The notes beneath the pieces are model-generated. The model made no database searches, had not been told where the DNA came from, and saw only the letters and a program-made list of their open reading frames with translations. From assembly GCA_035546775.1 (NCBI GenBank), contig DASZWD010000002.1, positions 1 to 64,000 of the forward strand: 64,000 nt of DNA, written 5' to 3'. Position 1 is the stretch's first letter, and each line of letters opens with the position of its first letter. Source of the stretch: Acidimicrobiales bacterium. Its GTDB lineage: Bacteria > Actinomycetota > Acidimicrobiia > Acidimicrobiales > JACCXE01. Shown here in pieces: positions 7,448 through 19,197 of this stretch. The position numbers and the translations under genes were made by a program.

Positions 7448-7810
7448 TTAGCCGTCGTGGGTCTCAACGTCGACATCGATACCGCCCTGCAACTCGACGA
7501 TGAGGTTGTAGAAGGTCGCGCCCAGGGCGTTGGCCCCCGTCCCCAGCGCGATCAGCACGCCGCCGCCGATGACGATGGCGATCGCCTGGGCGACGACGGA
7601 GAAGTGGAAGGAGTCGAGAGCGAAGAGCTTGGCGATGAAGTCCTCGACGTTGCCGGTGACACCGAGCACGGCCGCGGCCGTCCACAGGATCGCCCACGCC
7701 ACGACGAAGACGAGCAGCATCGACGCGTACATGACGATCGACACGCGCACCACGCTGCGCACGCCGATCGAGCGAAGGGTGAGGCGGTGGCTCGGCATGG
7801 CGACCGACAA
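7448..7810 (-). CDS. DUF3566 transmembrane protein
   Basis: A 120-residue membrane protein with an N-terminal basic segment (RLTLRSIGVRSVVRVSIVMY) and two long hydrophobic helices (about 27-50 and 78-108). This arrangement and the position between gyrA and tRNA-Ile are characteristic of the actinobacterial DUF3566 family, in which the mycobacterial CwsA-neighbouring homologue lies at the same place. TTG 7810 is the longest start; ATG 7798 is equally plausible. The molecular role of the family is unknown to me. Confidence 0.85.
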   Translation of the reverse strand: MSVAMPSHRLTLRSIGVRSVVRVSIVMYASMLLVFVVAWAILWTAAAVLGVTGNVEDFIAKLFALDSFHFSVVAQAIAIVIGGGVLIALGTGANALGATFYNLIVELQGGIDVDVETHDG

Positions 7811-7819
7811 GCTAACCGG

Positions 7820-8335
7820 CTACGTCGCGCCGCAAACCTTCATCTCGTTGTCGCCGCTCGGGCACAACCCGGCGTCGGCGGCGCGCGGTGACAACTCGGC
7901 GTAGCCCGCGGGCGTGAACTGCGCCGTGTAGCCGTGGGCCGACACGACTCCCGGCGGATGCCCCAGGACCTGGGCGGCGCGAGCGAGCGCGGCGCGCAGC
8001 GCCGGCGCCGGGTCGCCCGGCCTCGGTGTGCCGGCGCGGCCGTCGCGATGGGCTTTCGAGGTGGCGCGAGCGTCGCCGTAGTGGACCTCGACGGTCGCGT
8101 CGTCGCCTGACTGGTCGAAGTGACTGAGCGTGGCGCCGTTCCGCGTCGCATAGTCCTCGGCGGCCCGTTGCCCGTCGACCGCGCCGGCGAGCGCGGCGAT
8201 GTCGGCCGCCCGTTTGGCCTCGGCCCGGTCGACCGCGCCGCCACCGAGGTGGGCCAGGGCGATGATCACCAGCCCGGCGAAGACCACGAACGCCGCCATG
8301 AGCGGCACCACCTGCCCACGTTCCTGCGTGCGCAC
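7820..8335 (-). CDS. TadG/TadE-like pseudopilin protein
   Basis: A 171-residue protein whose start RTQERGQVVPLMAAFVVFAGLVII has the charged leader, Gly and long hydrophobic helix of TadG/TadE-like minor pilins and of the Rv3654c-type helicase/secretory neighbours. The helix is followed by AVDRAEAKRAADIAALAGA, a segment typical of the TadG-like (DUF2134/TadG_N) family, and a 110-residue exterior domain with two Cys near the end (LCPSGDNEMKVC). It is 39 bp after gyrA on the same strand. Together with the Flp pilins at 2.3 and 3.9 kb it hints at a Tad-type pilus encoded elsewhere. Confidence 0.72.
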   Translation of the reverse strand: MRTQERGQVVPLMAAFVVFAGLVIIALAHLGGGAVDRAEAKRAADIAALAGAVDGQRAAEDYATRNGATLSHFDQSGDDATVEVHYGDARATSKAHRDGRAGTPRPGDPAPALRAALARAAQVLGHPPGVVSAHGYTAQFTPAGYAELSPRAADAGLCPSGDNEMKVCGAT

Positions 8336-8374
8336 CCGCGCACCTCCAAGCTCAGAGGAATCGCGGGGAAGCGA

Positions 8375-10884
8375 TCAGGCGTCTTCTTCTTCAGCTTGGA
8401 TGATCGGCGCCGCGGTCGCAAGGGTCGCGCCGTCGTCGAGGTTCATCACCCGGACGCCGGTGGCGTCGCGGCCCTGCGAGGAGATCTGGCGCACCGGCAT
8501 GCGAGCGGTGACGCCGTTGGACGCCGCCACCATGATCTCGTCGTCGAGACCGACCATGAACGCCGCCACCACGAAGCCGCGCTTGGCGGTCAGCTTGATG
8601 CCGCGCACGCCCATCGTGCCGCGCCCGGTGCGACGGAAGTGCTCGAGCTGGGTCCGCTTGCCGAAACCGGCGTCGGTGACGATGAGGATGGCGGTGTCGT
8701 CGCGGGCGACGTCGCAGCTCACCACCTCGTTGCCGGCGCGCAGCTTCATGCCGATGACGCCCTGGGCGGAGCGCCCCGTCGGGCGCACCGTCGACTCGTC
8801 GAAGCGCATCGTGGTGCCGTCGCGGGTGACCATGAAGATGTCGTCGCTGCCCGACGTTGGCATCACCTTGACGAGTTCGTCGCCGTCTTTCAGCGTGATG
8901 GCGATGAAGCCTTCGCGGCGGGACTTGTCGTACTCGCTGAACGGCGTCTTCTTCACCACGCCTTTCTTGGTGGCGAAGAACAGCAACTTGTCCTCGGGGT
9001 AGTCGCGCGTGGCGATGACCGCCTGGATCTTCTCGTTGGGCTCGAGCGGCAGCAGGTTGATGACGGGCGTGCCGCGCGCCGTGCGCTCCTTCATCGGGAT
9101 CTCGTGCGCCTTGAGGCGGAACACTCGGCCCTTGTTCGAGAAGAAGAGGATGAACTCGTGCGCCGAGGTGTGGATCACCTGCGACACGAGGTCTTCTTCC
9201 TTCAGCTTGGCGCCGGCGACGCCGCGCCCGCCGCGGCCCTGCGTGCGGAACGAGCCGGCCGCGACCGTCTTGACGTAGCCGGCCCGCGTCATGAGGAACA
9301 CGAGCGGGTCGTCGCTGATGAGGTCCTCGGAGCCGAGTTCGCCCGGGTCGTGGGTGAGTTCGGCTCGCCGCGGCGTGGCGTACTTGTCCTTGACGGCGCC
9401 GAGTTCGGTCTTGATGACCCCGCGCAGCACCTCGGGCTTCGACAGGATCTCCTCGAGTTCCTTGATCGTGGCCCGCAGCTCTTCCATCTCCGACTGGAGG
9501 TCGGTGCGCGCCAGACGGGTGAGGCGCACAATCTGCATGTCGAGGATGTGGTTCGCCTGGATTTCGGAGAACTCGAAGGGCTTCGCCATGAGACCGGCGC
9601 GGGCCGCGGCGCGATCTTCCGAGGCGCGGACCAAGGCGATGATGGCGTCGATCTGGTCGAGCGCCTTGATGAGGCCCTCGACGATGTGCGCCCGGTCCTG
9701 CGCCTTCTTGAGGCGGAATTGCGAGCGGCGGGTGATGACGTCGACCTGGTGGTCGATGTAGGCCTGGAGTGCCTGCACGAGGTTGAGCGTGCGCGGCACG
9801 CCGTCGACGAGGGCCACCATGTTGACGGCAAAGCTCGACTGGAGCTGTGTCTGCTTGAACAGGTTGTTCAGCACCACCAACGCGTTGGCGTCGCGCTTGA
9901 GCGGGATCTCGATGCGCGTCATCTCGCCCGAGGACAGGTCCTCGACGTCGCGGATGCCGTCGAGCTCGCGGTTGCTCACGAGTTCGTAGATGCGCTGCGC
10001 GATGCCGGCGGGTGACGCCTGGTACGGCAGTTCGTGCACCACGATGACCGGACCGTTCTTGCGGTCCTCGATCTCCGTGCGCGCCCGGATGCGGATCGAC
10101 CCGCGACCGCTCCGGTAGGCGTCGATGATCCCCTGGCGTCCGAGGATCAGCCCGCCGGTCGGGAAGTCCGGGCCGATGACGAACCGCATCAGGTCGTCGG
10201 GGGTGGCGTCGGGGTTGTCGATCAGGTGGATGGTGGCGTCGACGACTTCGCCGAGGTTGTGCGGCGGGATGTTCGTGGCCATGCCCACGGCAATGCCGGT
10301 GGAACCGTTGACCAGCAGGTTCGGGAACCGCGACGGCAGCACCTTGGGCTGCTCGAACTCGAAGGTGTAGTTCGGCTCGAAGTCGACGGTGTTCTCGTCG
10401 ATCCCCGCCAGCATCTCGTTGGCCAGCGTCGCCAGCCGGCACTCGGTGTAGCGGGCGGCGGCCGCCGGGAAGTCGGGCGATCCGTAATTACCGTGGAAGT
10501 CGATCAGGGGGTCGCGCAGGGAGAAGGGCTGGGCCATGCGCACCAGCGCGTCGTAGATCGACGAGTCGCCGTGCGGGTGGAACTTGCCCATCACTTCGCC
10601 CGACACGCGGGCGCACTTCATGCGGGGCCGGTCCGAGCGCGCCCCCATGTCGTGCATGCCGTAGAGGATCGCCCGGTGCACCGGCTTGAGGCCGTCCTTG
10701 GCGTCGGGCAACGCCCGGGCGACGATGACCGACATCGCGTAGTCGAGGAACGAGCGTTCCATCTCCTCGCTGAGTTCGATGTCTTCGACGCCGCCGACGA
10801 AGTCGGCCACGGTATCGACGGTCACGCCGTCTTCGTCTTCGTCGATCACGTTCTCTGGGTCGTCGGAGGGAGGCAGATCGCTCA

Positions 10885-10885
<1 letters not shown>
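8375..10885 (-). CDS. gyrA: DNA gyrase subunit A
   Basis: The 836-residue subunit cuts and rejoins DNA in the A2B2 gyrase that introduces negative supercoils. The catalytic tyrosine is Y146 in [10 protein letters not shown]. The quinolone-contact region reads [17 protein letters not shown] with Ser108 and Asp112 at the two positions most often changed in resistant strains, so it looks wild type. The C-terminal beta-pinwheel repeats (about 520-830) include the GyrA-box QGRGGRGV. The C-terminus is acidic. The ATG shares one base with the gyrB stop (TGATG), so both are translated from one message. Confidence 0.98.
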
Positions 10886-12855
<1,970 letters not shown>

Positions 12856-13041
12856 CGTCTCTCTTCGTCGGCGTTCGTGTGCCGGGTCTCCCGAAGGCCA
12901 TCCGGACGCGCCGCTATCCAGCAAAAGTCCTGGTCAGCGGGTACCTAAACCCCGAATCGCAATGACGTAAGTTTACCAGACGGGTGTAGCGGTTACTGAC
13001 CTCTGGCAGGAGCCTCGAAGCGGGGAGCGAACAACCTTTTA

Positions 13042-14382
13042 GTGAGCGCGGCGATGGCCACCAGAGATGAGATCGCGCGCCTCTTCGGACGCGCCGCGTT
13101 CGGCGCGACTCCGGCCGATCTCGACCGCTGGACCGGCCGGCCGTACGCCGACGCGGTGTCCTTCCTCGTCGACATCCCGGCGCCATCGGGGCGCAAGGCC
13201 CAGTCCGACGACGCGCGCCGGGTGGCGGTGGTGCAGTCAGGCCAGCAGCGAACCGACGACGGCTCGATTCGCCTGGCGCAGCGGTGGTGGCTCGAACGCA
13301 TGCGCACAGCTACCTACCCACTCGAGGAGCGGATGACGCTCATGTGGCACGGTCATTTCGCCACCGCCGTGCGCTACCCGTATCCCGACGTGGCGATGAT
13401 CCTGGTCCAGAACCAGACGCTGCGCACCCACGCCCTCGGCAACCTCGGCGATCTGGTCAAGGCGGTCACGGTGGACCCCGCGATGATGGAGTGGCTCGAC
13501 GGCGCCCGGAACTCGATCCCGGCGCCCAACGAGAACTACGCCCGTGAGCTGATGGAGCTGTTCACGCTCGGCAAGTATCCGCAGGTCTACGCGGAAGAAG
13601 ACGTCCGCCAGGCGGCGCGGGTGCTGACGGGATGGACCGACAACGTCTCGCTGCGCACCGTGTCCTTCGACGCCGCCGGACACGACACGGGTACCAAGAC
13701 CGTCCTCGGCTCCACCATCGGCAACGGCGGTGCCCAGGAGTACGCGCAGCTCGTCGACCTGCTCCTCGGCCAGCCGGTCAGCGCGCGCTTCATCGCCGCC
13801 AAGCTCGTCTCGAACTTCGCCTACGCCGCGATGACGGGCGACCTCCTGCGCAACCCCGACCCCCTCGTGGTCCAAGTGGCCAACACGCTCCAGGCAACCG
13901 GCGGCGACCTGCGGGCCGCGATGCGCACGCTGCTGCTCTCCGACGAGTTCCGCCTCGGCGACGCCGGCGCCCAGCGGCTCCTGGTGCGCCAACCGGTCGA
14001 GGCGATGGTGGCCGCCGGCAAGGCGTTCGGCATCACGCTCGACAACGACGACGCCGTGTTGCAGCTGCGAACGATGGGGCAGAACCTGTTCGTGCCGCCC
14101 AACGTCGGCGGTTTTCCGGCCGGGATGGGCTGGCTGTCGCCGTCGACGGTCATCGCCCGCTACGGGTGGGCCGAAACGGTCGGCACCCGGGCTGCGGGCG
14201 GCCTGCCGGCGTCCTCCGACGTCGACGGGTGGGCCCGGCGCGCCGGGTTGGGCGCGCTGACCGCCGAGACGGTCGCGGCGCTCGAGGCGTACGTGACCAA
14301 CAACGCCACGCTGCCCGAGTCGGCCAAGCAGATGGGCGTCGCCGTCCTGCTGCTCACGAGCCCCGACTGGATGGCCCTGTGA
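13042..14382 (+). CDS. DUF1800 family protein
   Basis: A 446-residue protein with the family motifs: the N-terminal LFGRAAFGATPADLDRW, MWHGHFATAVRYP (about 101-113) and NENYARELMELFTLG (163-177), and the C-terminal FVPPNVGGFPAGMGWLSPS. DUF1800 proteins are nearly always encoded with a DUF1501 protein, as here. The biochemical function is unknown. No signal peptide is visible although the partner has a Tat signal. Start is GTG 13042 or ATG 13054. The stop overlaps the next start (GTGA). Confidence 0.88.
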   Translation: MSAAMATRDEIARLFGRAAFGATPADLDRWTGRPYADAVSFLVDIPAPSGRKAQSDDARRVAVVQSGQQRTDDGSIRLAQRWWLERMRTATYPLEERMTLMWHGHFATAVRYPYPDVAMILVQNQTLRTHALGNLGDLVKAVTVDPAMMEWLDGARNSIPAPNENYARELMELFTLGKYPQVYAEEDVRQAARVLTGWTDNVSLRTVSFDAAGHDTGTKTVLGSTIGNGGAQEYAQLVDLLLGQPVSARFIAAKLVSNFAYAAMTGDLLRNPDPLVVQVANTLQATGGDLRAAMRTLLLSDEFRLGDAGAQRLLVRQPVEAMVAAGKAFGITLDNDDAVLQLRTMGQNLFVPPNVGGFPAGMGWLSPSTVIARYGWAETVGTRAAGGLPASSDVDGWARRAGLGALTAETVAALEAYVTNNATLPESAKQMGVAVLLLTSPDWMAL

Positions 14383-15938
14383 CCATCACCCGTCGTCAGT
14401 TCCTGATCGGCACCGGCGCGGTCGCCGGGGCGTCGTTCGTCGGCGTGGCCGGACCCGCGTTTGCCAGCGCGGCGGTCGACCCGGCGACGGCGGGGCGCAA
14501 CCGCCTCGTCGTGATCTTCCTCGAAGGCGGCAACGACGGGCTCAACACCGTCGTGCCCCGGGGTGACGTCGCCGGCGCGCCTCGCATGTCGGTGTACCGC
14601 AAAGCGCGCCCGACCCTCGCCTACCCCGCGTCACGGCTGTTGCCCCTCGACCGCACCAGCGACGACGACGCCCAACTCCTGGGCTTCAACCCCGGACTCA
14701 CGCGGCTGCACGCCGCGTACCGCGACGGCCGCGTCGCCGTCGTGCAGGGCGTCGACTATCCGAACCACAACTACTCGCACTTCGCGTCGTCTGACATCTG
14801 GCACGCCGGTAACCCGGCGAGCACGTCCACCGGCTGGCTCGGGCGACACCTTGACCGCGTCGGCATGGGCGAAGGTGAACTGCGCGGCGTCGCCGTCTCC
14901 CCCCGCCTGCCGCTGATGCTCCAGGGCCACGGAGTTTCCGGTGCGTCGATCGCGTCCATCGGCACGATGCGCTACCGCGACGGTTCGAGCGCCGTCGCCA
15001 CGACCCGCCACCTGGCGCTGCCCAGCCTCGGCGCCGGTGCCCGCACCGGCGACCCACTGCGCCAGCGCGTCGCCGCCAGCCTGCGCCAGACGGTCGACGT
15101 CGTGGCCGACTTGAGCACCACCACGCCGCCGCCGGCGGGCGCGGCGCCGATCTTCGACTCGCTGGCGACGGCGCGGACGCTGCTCGAGCAGAACCTGGGG
15201 GTCGAGTGCGTCTACGTCGGCTACTCGGGATTCGACACGCACACGACGCAGACGTCGACGCATGGCGCGCTGCTCGTCCACCTCGACGAGGCGCTCGACG
15301 CCTTCTGGGCCGCGCTCGACCCGACGCTGGCGAGTCGCACGCTCGTCATGGTCGTGAGCGAGTTCGGGCGGCGCCTCGGGCAAGCCGGCGCGGGGGCCGT
15401 CGCCGGTACCGACCACGGCGCGGCCGCGCCCGTCATTCTCGTGGGACCGCCGCAGTCGTCGACCCTCGTGGGTGGCCTGCACGGTGATCACCCCAAGCTG
15501 GGCACAACGGCGGCGCCGGCGGACAACCTCATGCTCACGACCGACGTGCGCCACGTGTACCAAGCCGTCCTCACGTCGTGGCTGCACGATCCCGATCCGC
15601 TGTACGCCGCCGCCGACACCACGCCGCTCCACGGACTGTTCACGTCGAGCCCGGTCGCGATCGGTACGGGACGCAGCGTCCGCATCGGCGACGCCGCCCG
15701 GGTCGACGCCGCGCCGTCGGCCAGTTCGACGTCGTCGTCGGTGCTCGCCGGTCGGGCGGCCCACGCCAGGGGCGCGTTCCGCATCCGCGACAGCAGCTCC
15801 GGCGACCATCGCTCCGTGCCGGCGTCGAGCGCGCTGGCGGCCCTGGCCTTCAACGCGTTCGTCGCCGCGGTCGTCGTACGCAGCGGTCGCTTCCGTGAGG
15901 CGCTCGACGGATGGCGCCCGCGCGACGACGTGTCGTGA
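14379..15938 (+). CDS. DUF1501 family protein with Tat signal
   Basis: This 519-residue protein starts TRRQFLIGTGAVAGASFVGV, a twin-arginine export signal (RRxFL) with a hydrophobic core and an AFA-SA cleavage area. The mature part belongs to the DUF1501 group, distantly related to alkaline phosphatase/sulfatase-fold proteins: LVVIFLEGGNDGLNTVVP near the start, the HNYSHFASSDIWH segment, and a late VVSEFGRRLGQAG...TDHGAAAP motif with the HG pair. Folded, cofactor-loaded export is implied. GTG overlaps the DUF1800 stop, so the pair is coupled. The reaction is unknown. Confidence 0.88.
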   Translation: MTITRRQFLIGTGAVAGASFVGVAGPAFASAAVDPATAGRNRLVVIFLEGGNDGLNTVVPRGDVAGAPRMSVYRKARPTLAYPASRLLPLDRTSDDDAQLLGFNPGLTRLHAAYRDGRVAVVQGVDYPNHNYSHFASSDIWHAGNPASTSTGWLGRHLDRVGMGEGELRGVAVSPRLPLMLQGHGVSGASIASIGTMRYRDGSSAVATTRHLALPSLGAGARTGDPLRQRVAASLRQTVDVVADLSTTTPPPAGAAPIFDSLATARTLLEQNLGVECVYVGYSGFDTHTTQTSTHGALLVHLDEALDAFWAALDPTLASRTLVMVVSEFGRRLGQAGAGAVAGTDHGAAAPVILVGPPQSSTLVGGLHGDHPKLGTTAAPADNLMLTTDVRHVYQAVLTSWLHDPDPLYAAADTTPLHGLFTSSPVAIGTGRSVRIGDAARVDAAPSASSTSSSVLAGRAAHARGAFRIRDSSSGDHRSVPASSALAALAFNAFVAAVVVRSGRFREALDGWRPRDDVS

Positions 15939-16720
15939 CGGCGCGCCGCACCGACCACATCGCGCACTTCACCTACACGCCAACCGACATCCGCATCCAT
16001 GCGGGCGACACCGTGGTGTGGCGCAACGACGACGACACGATCCACACGGTCACGGCCAGCCGCGCCGAGTTCACGTCCGGCTCGATAGGCAAGGGACAGT
16101 CGTACTCGGTGAAATTCAACGCGCCCGGTGTGTACCCGTACTTCTGCGAACCGCACGAATTCATGCGCGGGTTCGTGTCGGTGCTGCCGGCGACGGGTGC
16201 CGATGTGGTGCATCCCGCCGGGCGACTGGTGAGTGCCGGGCGCGTCACCGGCGGCGTCGCGCCGCCTCCCGTCGTCCTCGATGTCGGCGCGACGCTCATC
16301 GCTGCGCTCGCCATCGCACTGGTGTTGCGAAGCCTGCGACTCGACGCGCTGCGCTATCTGGCGGTTGCTGCCACGCTGGCCACGGGCGCGCTGCACCTCC
16401 AGCTTCGGCTCGTTCTCGACTACCCCGAACCGATCGGCACGCTGCTGGTGATCGAAGCGGGCGGTGCCGCGGTGTTGGCGGCGTGGCTGGCGTCGGGCCC
16501 GCTCAGCCAGTCCAAACGCGCCGCGGCCGTCGCCCTCCACGTGGCGGCGCTCGCCGCGCTGGGCATTACGCGCACATCGATCGGACTGTTCGGATTTCAC
16601 GAACGCGGCTGGGACCCGGCACCGCAGTTACCCCTGGCCATCACCTTCGGGGTGGTTGCCATCGCGGCGCTGTTGATCGGTACCGTGCTCCGATCGCCAA
16701 CCGAATCACCCGACGCGTAA
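15935..16720 (+). CDS. membrane protein with N-terminal cupredoxin domain
   Basis: A 261-residue protein. Residues about 5-85 form a plastocyanin/pseudoazurin-like blue copper domain: GDTVVWRNDDDTIHTV supplies one His ligand and YPYFCEPHEFMRG supplies Cys, His and Met, so all four type 1 copper ligands are present. About five hydrophobic segments follow (residues about 110-250). GTG 15935 overlaps the DUF1501 stop by GTGA. No signal peptide precedes the cupredoxin domain, so its side of the membrane is uncertain unless the first helix acts as a reverse anchor. Electron transfer or copper sensing beside the Tat-exported partner is a reasonable guess. Confidence 0.8.
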   Translation: MTARRTDHIAHFTYTPTDIRIHAGDTVVWRNDDDTIHTVTASRAEFTSGSIGKGQSYSVKFNAPGVYPYFCEPHEFMRGFVSVLPATGADVVHPAGRLVSAGRVTGGVAPPPVVLDVGATLIAALAIALVLRSLRLDALRYLAVAATLATGALHLQLRLVLDYPEPIGTLLVIEAGGAAVLAAWLASGPLSQSKRAAAVALHVAALAALGITRTSIGLFGFHERGWDPAPQLPLAITFGVVAIAALLIGTVLRSPTESPDA

Positions 16721-16767
16721 CCGCGGGCGTCGCGCTCGCCCTGGTCGGCACCGGCATCGCCGTTGCC

Positions 16768-17829
16768 GTGGTCGTCGCGCGCGGCGACCAGCCACCGTCG
16801 GCCACCGCCATGGTCGAACGCGCCCGCGCCTACGTCGCGGCGCACCCGCGCGCCCGATTCCACGGCACCGCGACGGTGGAGGGCGGGACCATTCGCACGA
16901 CGACCGGCTCGGCGCAGACCGCCCACGCCGATGTCGCCGGTGAACTGGCGATGGGGCGCGCGCACGCGGTGATCGCCGACAGCCAACTCACCAGCGAGGT
17001 CGTGCTCGACGGCGACACCGTCTACGCCCGTGAGGCGGCGACCACCGACGCATTGGCCAAGGCGTCCTACGTGCGCGCCGACACCCAACTCCGACGGGTG
17101 ATGCGCGTCCGCGCCGAGCAGGCCAAGGCCCTCGACGTCGCCGCGGTCTTCGCCGCGGCGCAGGACCTGAAGACGTTGGGGCGCCACGGCGGTGTGACGA
17201 CACTGGACGGCGACGTCGACGTGCCGCGCCTGTTCGGCTCCAAGCTGGCCCAGCACGTCGAGTGGGCCACGCTCAAAGCAGTCGTGGCCGACGATGGCCG
17301 GCCGGTGTCGACCGCGCTGGTGGTCCGCGCCGAGGCCGACCTCACCACCCGCCTGTCATTCGACGCCTGGGGCGACGCGGCGATCACCGTCGCCGCTCCC
17401 CCGCCGGCGCAGGTCGACGCCCGCCCGAGTGTCACCCAGCTGAAGCTGGCGTCGCTGAGGTCCACGAAGCTCGTCATGCCCAAGCAGCTGCCCGACGGCT
17501 GGCAACTCGTCGGCACCGACGTCCTCGCACCGAGCGAAACCGAAGAAGGCTGCACGCAGGCAGCGCTGTCCTACGAGGACCAGACGAATCCCGACGCCGG
17601 CTATCTGTACCTCTACGAATTCCCGTCGTCGTGCGCCCAGCCGCCCGAAGGGTCGAGCAGCCTGTTCAACGCCGGGCCCTACGGCGGATTCAGCTCGGAG
17701 ACCGCCGATGGCCCCTACGTGCAGATCACCGTCGGCAACACGACGGTGCAGGCGGTGAGCGACCTCGCCTTGCCGGACCTCGCCGGTGTGCTCAGCGACC
17801 TCGTGCCACTCGTAGTTCAATCTTCTTGA
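16768..17829 (+). CDS. predicted exported protein of unknown function; start unresolved
   Basis: The frame encodes a hydrophobic start followed by about 330 residues of soluble sequence with two parts: an N-terminal half (ERARAYVAAHPRARFHGTAT...) that recalls lipoprotein-type lipid-binding folds, and a C-terminal half with two Cys (EEGCTQAAL, SSCAQPPEG) and an aromatic YLYLYEFP stretch. The membrane segment VTAGVALALVGTGIAVAVVV actually begins near 16717, but no ATG, GTG or TTG exists in frame upstream of GTG 16768; CTG 16741 is the only near-cognate candidate inside it. I therefore give GTG 16768 as a minimum. The last 38 bases overlap the convergent dciA gene. Confidence 0.6.
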   Translation: MVVARGDQPPSATAMVERARAYVAAHPRARFHGTATVEGGTIRTTTGSAQTAHADVAGELAMGRAHAVIADSQLTSEVVLDGDTVYAREAATTDALAKASYVRADTQLRRVMRVRAEQAKALDVAAVFAAAQDLKTLGRHGGVTTLDGDVDVPRLFGSKLAQHVEWATLKAVVADDGRPVSTALVVRAEADLTTRLSFDAWGDAAITVAAPPPAQVDARPSVTQLKLASLRSTKLVMPKQLPDGWQLVGTDVLAPSETEEGCTQAALSYEDQTNPDAGYLYLYEFPSSCAQPPEGSSSLFNAGPYGGFSSETADGPYVQITVGNTTVQAVSDLALPDLAGVLSDLVPLVVQSS

Positions 17830-18124
17830 CGGCGTCGGGGCCCAACACCTCGCAGCACTTCGCCACCAACTCGGTCGTCATGTAGCGCAGTTGTGTCACC
17901 CAGGCGTTGGAGTCGACGTCGACGATCAGCACCCCGCGCTTGAGCGACGCCGGCTTGGCGTGCGCCGCGATCCCGGAGCCCACGAGTTCCTCCCAGCGCT
18001 GGAACAACCCCGACAGGACCTTGGCATTCGGCGCCCCGAGCCGCTTGGCGACACGGTCGAGCGATGCTCCGAGCCGCGCCGGGTCGCGGTTGGCTTCGTC
18101 TTCGGGCAGCGGTCGCCAGCTCAC
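17792..18124 (-). CDS. dciA: DciA (DUF721) replicative-helicase operator
   Basis: A 110-residue DUF721 protein. DciA is the ancestral factor that helps load or operate DnaB helicase in bacteria without DnaC or DnaI. The family fold is visible in LFQRWEELVGSGIAAHAKPASLKRGVLIVDVDSNAWVTQLRYMTTELV, the KH-like core. The position after recF is standard for actinobacteria. Its GTG overlaps the recF stop (GTGA). The 3' end overlaps the convergent unknown gene by 38 bp, which suggests the neighbour was placed here later. Confidence 0.9.
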   Translation of the reverse strand: MSWRPLPEDEANRDPARLGASLDRVAKRLGAPNAKVLSGLFQRWEELVGSGIAAHAKPASLKRGVLIVDVDSNAWVTQLRYMTTELVAKCCEVLGPDAVKKIELRVARGR

Positions 18125-19197
18125 GGCTCGATCGTGCCGTCGTGAATGCGCACCGTGGCCGCCGGCGACGCGCCCGGTGGCAGTGCTCCGGCCGTCGTGA
18201 GCACGGCTTGGCCGTCGGGCAGGGCGGCGACGAGCGCCGCGGAGCGGTGCGGGTCGAGCTCGGAAAACACGTCGTCGAGCAGCAGGATGGGCGCGCTGCC
18301 CGTCGCCTCGGTCACCGCCGCGTGCACGGCGAGTCGTAATGCCAAGGCCAGCGAGCGCTGCTCGCCCTGTGACGCATGCGTGCGCGCCGGCAGCGTGCCG
18401 ATGTGCAACTCGATCTCGTCGCGGTGCGGGCCGACCGTGGTGACGCCGCGGCGCAGGTCATCGGCGCGCGCCGCGCCCAACGCGGCGTGAAGTTCGCCCT
18501 CCCACGACGGTACGTAGCGCACGGCGATCGCCGCCGCCCCCGTCGCGACCTCGGCGTACGCCTTGGCGACAAGCGGTTCGAGGCGAGTTACAAGCTCGCG
18601 CCGCGCGGCCACCAGGGCGTTCCCGTGTTCGGCCAATTTGGCGTCCCACACGTCGAGGGTCGACACCACCTCGGGAGTGGCCTTGCCGCCCGCTTGGCGC
18701 AGCAGTGCGCCGCGCTGTTTCAGCACACGCTCGACGGCGCTGCGCGTCTGCGCGTGATGCGGCGCGGTGGCGACGAGCGCGTCGTCGACGAGGTCACGCC
18801 GGTACGACGGGCCACCCTTGATCAACGCCAGGTCATCGGGCGAGAACACACTGACGCGCAGCGCGCCGAGCAGGTCGGTGCTGCGCCGCAACGCGTTGCC
18901 GTTGACCAACACGCGCGGCGATCCGCGGGGCGGCAGTTCCGCCTCGACGAGCACACCCCGACCGTCGCGATCGACCTGGGCCCGCACGTAGGCGTGCGCC
19001 GCGCCCTGCCGCACCAAAGCCTCATTCGGCGCCCCCCGGAACGACGACAGCGTCGCCAGCCATGCCAGGGCTTCGAGCAGGTTCGTCTTGCCCTGGCCGT
19101 TTTCGCCGATCACCACCGTGAGCCCGTCGGGCGCAAGTTCCAAGCGCGCCGCGGTGTAGTTCCGGAAGTCCTGAACCGCCAGCCAGTCGACCCTCAG
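18121..19197 (-). CDS. recF: RecF, gap-repair ATPase; CTG start
   Basis: RecF binds DNA at gaps and helps load RecA. Walker A is GENGQGKT (residues 31-38), the ABC signature region is near SQGEQRSLALALRL, and Walker B is ILLLDDVFSELD. The conserved first strand and FRNY motif (VDWLAVQDFRNYTAARLEL) are encoded upstream of the first TTG at 19143. The only initiator that includes them is CTG 19197, which directly follows the dnaN TAG and has GAGGG nine bases upstream. That gives 358 residues, the usual length. TTG 19143 would remove the first beta strand. The stop overlaps dciA. Confidence 0.93.
   Translation of the reverse strand: MRVDWLAVQDFRNYTAARLELAPDGLTVVIGENGQGKTNLLEALAWLATLSSFRGAPNEALVRQGAAHAYVRAQVDRDGRGVLVEAELPPRGSPRVLVNGNALRRSTDLLGALRVSVFSPDDLALIKGGPSYRRDLVDDALVATAPHHAQTRSAVERVLKQRGALLRQAGGKATPEVVSTLDVWDAKLAEHGNALVAARRELVTRLEPLVAKAYAEVATGAAAIAVRYVPSWEGELHAALGAARADDLRRGVTTVGPHRDEIELHIGTLPARTHASQGEQRSLALALRLAVHAAVTEATGSAPILLLDDVFSELDPHRSAALVAALPDGQAVLTTAGALPPGASPAATVRIHDGTIEP

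Noticed and set aside
8120-10015. Long plus-strand open frame (631 codons) opposite gyrA
   Set aside because: Antisense shadow of gyrA.
14631-15809. 392-codon minus-strand open frame
   Set aside because: Antisense to the DUF1501 gene; Arg/Gly-rich shadow.
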